Shown here piece by piece: positions 44,502-47,937 of a DNA stretch of 47,937 bases (the stretch's first letter is position 1; each line of letters begins with the position of its first letter). The translations under genes and the position numbers were made by a program. The notes beneath the pieces were generated by a model. That model was given only the letters and a program-made list of their open reading frames with translations, did no database searches and had not been told where the DNA came from. The DNA is from Pseudomonas sp. C1C7 (GTDB lineage Bacteria; Pseudomonadota; Gammaproteobacteria; Pseudomonadales; Pseudomonadaceae): the NCBI RefSeq assembly GCF_013359595.1, contig NZ_JABFMP010000042.1:1-47937 (forward strand), given 5' to 3'.

Positions 44502-45318
44502 AGGCAATACCTTCGACCCCTGGCTGCAGCGTTGGGCCCTGGTGCCGGACGGTGAACCCATCTTCACCCCCGGCAGCCACCTGCTGCCGGTGCGTCGGGG
44601 CGATGTGCCGGCCATGCTGAAAATTGCCGTGGATGCCGAGGAGAAGTTCGGCAACCTGTTGATGACCTGGTGGGATGGCGACGGTAGCGCCCGGGTCTAC
44701 GCGCACCACGGCGACGGTCTGCTGCTGGAGCGGGCGATGGGCACCCGGTCACTGATGGAGATGGCCCTCAACGGGCAGGACGACGAGGCCAGTCGCATCC
44801 TGTGTGCGGCGCTGGCGCGATTGCATGCTCCCCGGCCGACGCCACCACCACCGCTGGTTCCCCTCAAGCCCTGGTTTGAATCGCTGCGATTGGCCGCGGC
44901 GCAGTATGGCGGTACCTATTCCCTGTGCCTGGCCATCGCCGAAACCTTGCTGGCCGATCCGCAGGACGTGGTGGTGCTGCACGGCGACATGCATCACGAC
45001 AACGTGCTGGATTTCGGCCCTCGCGGCTGGCTGGCCATCGACCCCAAGCGGGTCGCCGGCGAGCGCGGTTTCGATTACGCCAACCTGATCTGCAATCCCG
45101 ATTTGCCGACCGCGACGCAGCCACGGCGTTTCCAGCGGCAGATCGAAGTGGTCGCCGAGGCGGCCGGGCTCGAGCGGCGTCGCCTGTTGCAATGGGTGCT
45201 GGCCTTTGCCGGCCTGTCGGCGGCCTGGTTTGTCGAAGATGACGACCAGGCGTCAGCCGAAAGCCAGCTGCACATCGCAAAAATGGCGGCCACTGCCCTG
45301 ATAACGATGGCGACCTGA
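44494..45318 (+). CDS. APH(6)/hydroxyurea phosphotransferase-family kinase
   Basis: The 274-residue product belongs to the aminoglycoside/hydroxyurea phosphotransferase family (streptomycin 6-kinase-like). Kinase residues are present: H163-G-D165-M-H-H-D-N170 (Brenner motif) and D183 in AIDPKRVAGERGFDYANL. Members phosphorylate small molecules including streptomycin, but chromosomal copies often have other substrates, so antibiotic resistance cannot be claimed. Its start lies inside the AHSA1 gene. The stop is followed by a long inverted repeat and then the RsmX-like RNA. Confidence 0.86.
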   Translation: MSEGNTFDPWLQRWALVPDGEPIFTPGSHLLPVRRGDVPAMLKIAVDAEEKFGNLLMTWWDGDGSARVYAHHGDGLLLERAMGTRSLMEMALNGQDDEASRILCAALARLHAPRPTPPPPLVPLKPWFESLRLAAAQYGGTYSLCLAIAETLLADPQDVVVLHGDMHHDNVLDFGPRGWLAIDPKRVAGERGFDYANLICNPDLPTATQPRRFQRQIEVVAEAAGLERRRLLQWVLAFAGLSAAWFVEDDDQASAESQLHIAKMAATALITMAT

Positions 45319-45328
45319 CAGCCGCGAA

Positions 45329-45425
45329 CCCTGTAGGAGCTGCCGAACGCTGCGATCTTTTGATCTTGCTTTAAAAACAAAATCAAAAGATCGCAGCCTC
45401 GTTTCACTCGTCAGCTCCTACAGGG
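45329..45425. repeat. 97-bp imperfect inverted repeat after the kinase gene
   Basis: The ends CCTGTAGGAGCTG and CAGCTCCTACAGG are exact inverted copies. An inner pair, GCTGCGATCTTTTGAT and ATCAAAAGATCGCAGC, also matches. This is a Pseudomonas intergenic repeat distinct in sequence from the REP units elsewhere here. It lies between the kinase stop and the sRNA promoter and may terminate kinase transcription. Confidence 0.85.
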
Positions 45426-45426
45426 G

Positions 45427-45444
45427 TATAGCGAATGTCTTACA
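45427..45444 (+). promoter_or_regulatory. GacA-type upstream activating sequence of the RsmX-like sRNA
   Basis: TATAGCGAATGTCTTACA fits the GacA box TGTAAGNNATNNCTTACA at 11 of 14 defined positions, with a perfect right half. It is centred about 65 bp before the predicted RNA start. A TATTCT -10 (45489-45494) without a good -35 fits an activator-dependent promoter. Confidence 0.6.
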
Positions 45445-45500
45445 CGTGATGGCACTTTTATCTTCTGTTACAGATTGGATCCGATACGTATTCTGGCCCC

Positions 45501-45614
45501 ATCCACTGACGCACAGGGAGCGCGTCAGGATCAAGGATGATCGGCCATTTGCATGGAATGCTGACGACAGGGAGTCGTGATGGTCTTGGAAGAACCCGCT
45601 TCGGCGGGTTTTTT
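45501..45614 (+). ncRNA. rsmX: RsmX-like regulatory sRNA (RsmA/RsmE sponge)
   Basis: A transcript of about 114 nt is predicted. It carries six GGA motifs, mostly displayed in hairpin loops: GACGC-loop-GCGTC with AGGGA (508-526 of the 45 kb block), GATC-AAGGAT-GATC, GCAT-GGA-ATGC, ACGAC-AGGGA-GTCGT and UCUUGGAAGA, plus one unpaired AGGAU. A terminator, CCCGC-TTCG-GCGGG with T-run (45593-45614), ends it. This is the design of the Gac-controlled sRNAs RsmX/Y/Z, which titrate RsmA-family translational repressors. Length and motif number fit RsmX best. It is convergent with the isonitrile hydratase gene. Confidence 0.82.
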
Positions 45615-45626
45615 AATGGGCGCAGG

Positions 45627-45661
45627 AAAAGGCGGCGAGCAGTGTGTGCTCACCGCCTTTT
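45627..45661 (-). terminator. Terminator of the isonitrile hydratase gene
   Basis: On the minus strand the stem GGCGGTGAGCA/TGCTCGCCGCC has a short loop and ends in TTTT immediately after the hydratase stop. A-rich flanks on the other side make it potentially bidirectional, backing up the sRNA terminator just upstream. Confidence 0.82.
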
Positions 45662-45662
45662 T

Positions 45663-46349
45663 TCATTGCAGGTCGAGTTTGGCTGCGGCGCGTTCGGTGA
45701 TTTGCCCGCGCAGTTTGAGTGAACTCGCCCCGCGCTGACGGGCCTCCTGCAGTACTTCGACCGGTGCGGTGTCCGGGCTGCCGGCCGCGAACGGCGGAGC
45801 TGGCGCGTATTCGAGCTGCAATTGCACAAGCTCGGCGGTCTCCCGGTCGAACAGCTCGGCGGCCAGGGTCAGGGCGAAATCGATGCCGGCGGTGATGCCG
45901 CCACCGGTCAGCAGATTGCCGTCGCGCACCACCCGATCCTTCACCGCAATGGCCCCCAGCGGCGCCAGCAACTCGTGATAGGCCCAGTGGGTGGTGGCGC
46001 GCTTGCCCTTGAGCAGGCCGGCCGCGCCAAGCACCAGCGCGCCGGTGCACACCGAGGTGACATAACGTGCCGTCGCGGCCTGGGCTTTCAGGAATGCCAA
46101 CGTCTCATCATCCTCCATCAACGGCCCGACCCCGCTGCCGCCGGGCACGCAGATCACATCCAGTTTCGGGCAGTCATCGAACGTGGTGGTCGGCTTGAGC
46201 ACCAGGCCGGTGCTGGCGGTGACCGGCACCAGATCTTTCCAGATCAGGTGCACCTTCACATCCGGCAGCGAAGCCAGCACGTCGTAAGGGCCGGTCAGGT
46301 CCAGTTGCTGCACCTGTGGAAACAACAGAAAGCCGATCTGCAAGGTCAT
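45663..46349 (-). CDS. inhA: Isonitrile hydratase (DJ-1/PfpI family)
   Basis: The 228-residue product has exactly the length of the characterised Pseudomonas isonitrile hydratase InhA. It has the DJ-1/PfpI fold: IGFLLFPQVQQLDLTGPYDVL at the N-terminus, DVICVPGGSGVGPLM, and the nucleophile elbow VTSVCTGALVLG with C101, the known catalytic position. The enzyme hydrates isonitriles to N-substituted formamides in the cytoplasm. The ATG at 46349 follows GGAG; the frame extends 12 codons upstream without support. It is divergent from a GlxA-type AraC regulator, the usual partner. Confidence 0.9.
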   Translation of the reverse strand: MTLQIGFLLFPQVQQLDLTGPYDVLASLPDVKVHLIWKDLVPVTASTGLVLKPTTTFDDCPKLDVICVPGGSGVGPLMEDDETLAFLKAQAATARYVTSVCTGALVLGAAGLLKGKRATTHWAYHELLAPLGAIAVKDRVVRDGNLLTGGGITAGIDFALTLAAELFDRETAELVQLQLEYAPAPPFAAGSPDTAPVEVLQEARQRGASSLKLRGQITERAAAKLDLQ

Positions 46350-46401
46350 GGTGTTTTTCTCCTGGAAGTGGGTGGACGTCTTCACTGTAGGCGCCTAGGA
46401 T

Positions 46402-46438
46402 TTGGCGCATACGCCAATAACCCCTCGAATTACGCCAA
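46402..46438. promoter_or_regulatory. Repeat operator between inhA and its regulator
   Basis: TTGGCG (46402-46407) and CGCCAA (46412-46417) form an inverted repeat. TACGCCAA also occurs as a direct repeat at 46410-46417 and 46431-46438, 21 bp apart (two helical turns), as AraC-family proteins prefer. The second copy abuts the regulator ATG, so autoregulation by blocking translation or transcription start is possible. Confidence 0.5.
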
Positions 46439-46439
46439 A

Positions 46440-47423
46440 ATGCCCAAGCTCATCCACGTTCTCGCGTTCGCCAATGTGCAATTGCTCGATGTCACCGGGC
46501 CGTTGCAGGTGTTCGCCTCGGCCAATGACATCGCTCGACAGCGGGGATTGCCCGTACCTTATCTGCCATCGGTGATCGCCAGTTCGGGTCCGGCGGTGAC
46601 GTCGTCGGCAGGCTTGGCGATGCTGGCCGAGCCGCTGCCGGAGCAGGGCAGCGATACCCTGATCATCGCCGGCGGCTGGGGCGTTTACGCGGCGGCGCAG
46701 GATCCGGCGCTGGTGACCTGGGTGCGCGAGCATGGGGAGAAGTGTAGGCGGGTGGCGTCGGTGTGCACCGGGGCGTTCCTGCTGGCGGCCAGCGGATGGC
46801 TCGATGGCCGGCGCGTGGTGACCCACTGGACGCGCTGCGATCAACTGGCGCAGCAGCACCCGCAGTTGCAGGTCGAACCCAATCCGATCTTCATCAACGA
46901 CGGTCCGGTCTGGACCTCGGCCGGGGTCACCGCCGGTATCGACCTGGCACTGGCGATGGTCGAAGCCGACCTGGGCCGCAACATGGCCCTGGAAGTCGCC
47001 CGGCAACTGGTGGTGTTCCTCAAGCGTCCCGGCGGCCAGTCGCAATTCAGCGTGACCCTCTCGTTGCAGCACGAAGGCAACCGCTTCGACGAACTTCACG
47101 CCTGGATCAGCGAAAACCTCACCAAGGATCTGGGCATCCCGACCCTGGCCCTGCAGGCCGGCATGAGCGAACGCAGCTTCGTACGCCACTACCGCGCCGA
47201 CACCGGCCAGACCCCGGCCCGGGCCATCGAACTGATCCGCGTCGAAACCGCCCGGCGCCTGCTCAGCGACACCGGTGTGCCGATCAAGCGGGTCGCGGTG
47301 CAATGCGGTTTCGGCAGCGAAGAGACCTTGCGCCGCAGCTTCCTGCGGGCCATGGGGGTGACGCCGCAGGCTTATCGCGAGCGGTTTTCCGTAAGTGCTG
47401 AAGCAGATCCAGTCATGCCTTGA
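46440..47423 (+). CDS. GlxA-family AraC-type regulator with DJ-1-like sensor domain
   Basis: The 327-residue product joins an N-terminal DJ-1/PfpI-like domain (IHVLAFANVQLLDVTGPLQVFASAND, VASVCTGAFLLAASGWLDGRRVVTHW) with a C-terminal double-HTH AraC domain (LALQAGMSERSFVRHYRADTGQTPARAIELIRVETARRLL, VAVQCGFGSEETLRRSFLRAMGVTPQAYRERF). It resembles the regulator that accompanies isonitrile hydratase and should control inhA. There is no Shine-Dalgarno sequence before the ATG at 46440, where an operator repeat lies instead; a leaderless message is possible. Confidence 0.9.
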   Translation: MPKLIHVLAFANVQLLDVTGPLQVFASANDIARQRGLPVPYLPSVIASSGPAVTSSAGLAMLAEPLPEQGSDTLIIAGGWGVYAAAQDPALVTWVREHGEKCRRVASVCTGAFLLAASGWLDGRRVVTHWTRCDQLAQQHPQLQVEPNPIFINDGPVWTSAGVTAGIDLALAMVEADLGRNMALEVARQLVVFLKRPGGQSQFSVTLSLQHEGNRFDELHAWISENLTKDLGIPTLALQAGMSERSFVRHYRADTGQTPARAIELIRVETARRLLSDTGVPIKRVAVQCGFGSEETLRRSFLRAMGVTPQAYRERFSVSAEADPVMP

Positions 47424-47447
47424 GGTGGTCGCCGGGCCAAAACACGC

Positions 47448-47484
47448 CCCTTGTAGCAGCTGGCTTCGTCAGCTGCTACAAGGG
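47448..47484. repeat. 15-bp perfect hairpin repeat between convergent genes
   Basis: CCCTTGTAGCAGCTG (47448-47462) and its exact inverted copy CAGCTGCTACAAGGG (47470-47484) enclose the 7-nt loop GCTTCGT. It lies between the regulator stop and the stop of the small gene on the other strand, and could end both transcripts. Related repeats are common in Pseudomonas intergenic DNA. Confidence 0.85.
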
Positions 47485-47868
47485 CTAGGCGTCGGATGTC
47501 TGGTTGAAGTATTTGCTGCGATCCGGGGTAAAGGTCACGACCATTTTCGTGCGGGAACAGGTCAGGGCCCGTTCCTCGGTCAGATCCACGTCCAGGTCTT
47601 CGCCGCGCAGGCCCTGCCATTGGGCGAGGTATTTGAGGGAGCCGTACTTTTCGAGTTTCTTCAAGCTGCGGCTGACGCCACCTTTCCAGCCCAGCACCGG
47701 CAGTTCGCCGTCGAGGCATTGGCGGGCGAGGTCGGGAAAACGCGCGGCGCGCTGGCGACCGATCTCCCAGCATTTGATCAGGCCCTTGTCGTGCTCCTCC
47801 CACAATTGATCGCGGCCGAGGCCGGTGCGAAGAGGGAGGTCGATGCTGCGGTGGATGCGCTGGGTCAT
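47485..47868 (-). CDS. Small cytoplasmic protein of unknown function
   Basis: The 127-residue product has no signal peptide or membrane segment. It is rich in charged residues and tryptophan (QLWEEHDKGLIKCWEIGRQRAARFPDLARQCLDGE, VSRSLKKLEKYGSLKYLAQW). I recognise no family. AAGGA lies just upstream of the ATG at 47868, and coding bias matches neighbours, so it looks like a real gene. Its TAG stop touches the hairpin repeat at 47448-47484. The 69 bp to the window end hold only its upstream region. Confidence 0.7.
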   Translation of the reverse strand: MTQRIHRSIDLPLRTGLGRDQLWEEHDKGLIKCWEIGRQRAARFPDLARQCLDGELPVLGWKGGVSRSLKKLEKYGSLKYLAQWQGLRGEDLDVDLTEERALTCSRTKMVVTFTPDRSKYFNQTSDA

Positions 47869-47937
47869 TTCTGTTCCTTGAATTCGGGTTTTGTTGGACA
47901 GCTCCGCTGTGCCCGTCGGGGCGGGATGTTAGGGGGG

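Noticed and set aside
44494..45318. Streptomycin resistance gene
   Set aside because: The kinase family fits, but chromosomal relatives act on other molecules and no mobile-element context is present.
1..47937. Insertion sequences, integrases, tRNA or rRNA genes
   Set aside because: None was found on reading either strand; the window looks like stable chromosome apart from REP units.

Overview
The window reads as a chromosomal segment of a Pseudomonas species of the fluorescens/putida lineage. The grounds are high GC with strongly GC-biased third codon positions, Pseudomonas-type REP inverted repeats (GTGGGAGCGGGCTTGC and GTAGGAGCGAGGCTTGC cores), an RsmX-like Gac/Rsm small RNA, and typical gene content. 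Species assignment is inference; no rRNA or tRNA gene was seen.

Layout. (1) 1-3155: a terminator, a luciferase-like flavin oxidoreductase and a second-type PBP2. (2) 3169-10722: a catabolic island bracketed by two paralogous LysR regulators. It holds an MHS transporter, class II aldolase and 2-hydroxyacid dehydrogenase (4-nt overlaps), then a second MHS transporter, RidA and RraA-like proteins. A paralogous third transporter with an M20 amidohydrolase lies at 26920-29477 and shares an identical 15-bp upstream site with the first transporter. (3) 10826-26664: a type I secretion system (ABC protein, HlyD adaptor, TolC-like protein) divergent from a 3586-residue RTX protein with two complete animal-type heme peroxidase domains, resembling PepA (PP_2561) of P. 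putida. (4) 29602-43175: an amine-oxidation region. It has an acetylpolyamine-amidohydrolase-like enzyme, a sigma-54 activator, and the complete quinohemoprotein amine dehydrogenase set (qhpF-E-G, a convergent aldehyde dehydrogenase, then qhpA-D-C-B). (5) 43452-47868: an LprI-like protein, an AHSA1/APH pair, the RsmX-like sRNA, isonitrile hydratase with a divergent GlxA-type regulator, and an unrecognised small protein.

How the parts work together. In region 4, deacetylation could release amines, QhpABC would oxidise them in the periplasm to aldehydes, and the aldehyde dehydrogenase would finish to acids. QhpD, QhpG, QhpE and QhpF build, trim and export the cross-linked gamma subunit. An excellent -24/-12 promoter and a perfect 19-bp palindrome upstream of the dehydrogenase fit control by the sigma-54 activator. 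In region 3 the secretion genes and the giant peroxidase form one export unit. The substrate of the LysR/MHS/aldolase/RidA/RraA network is not known to me; it is the best candidate here for an undescribed pathway.
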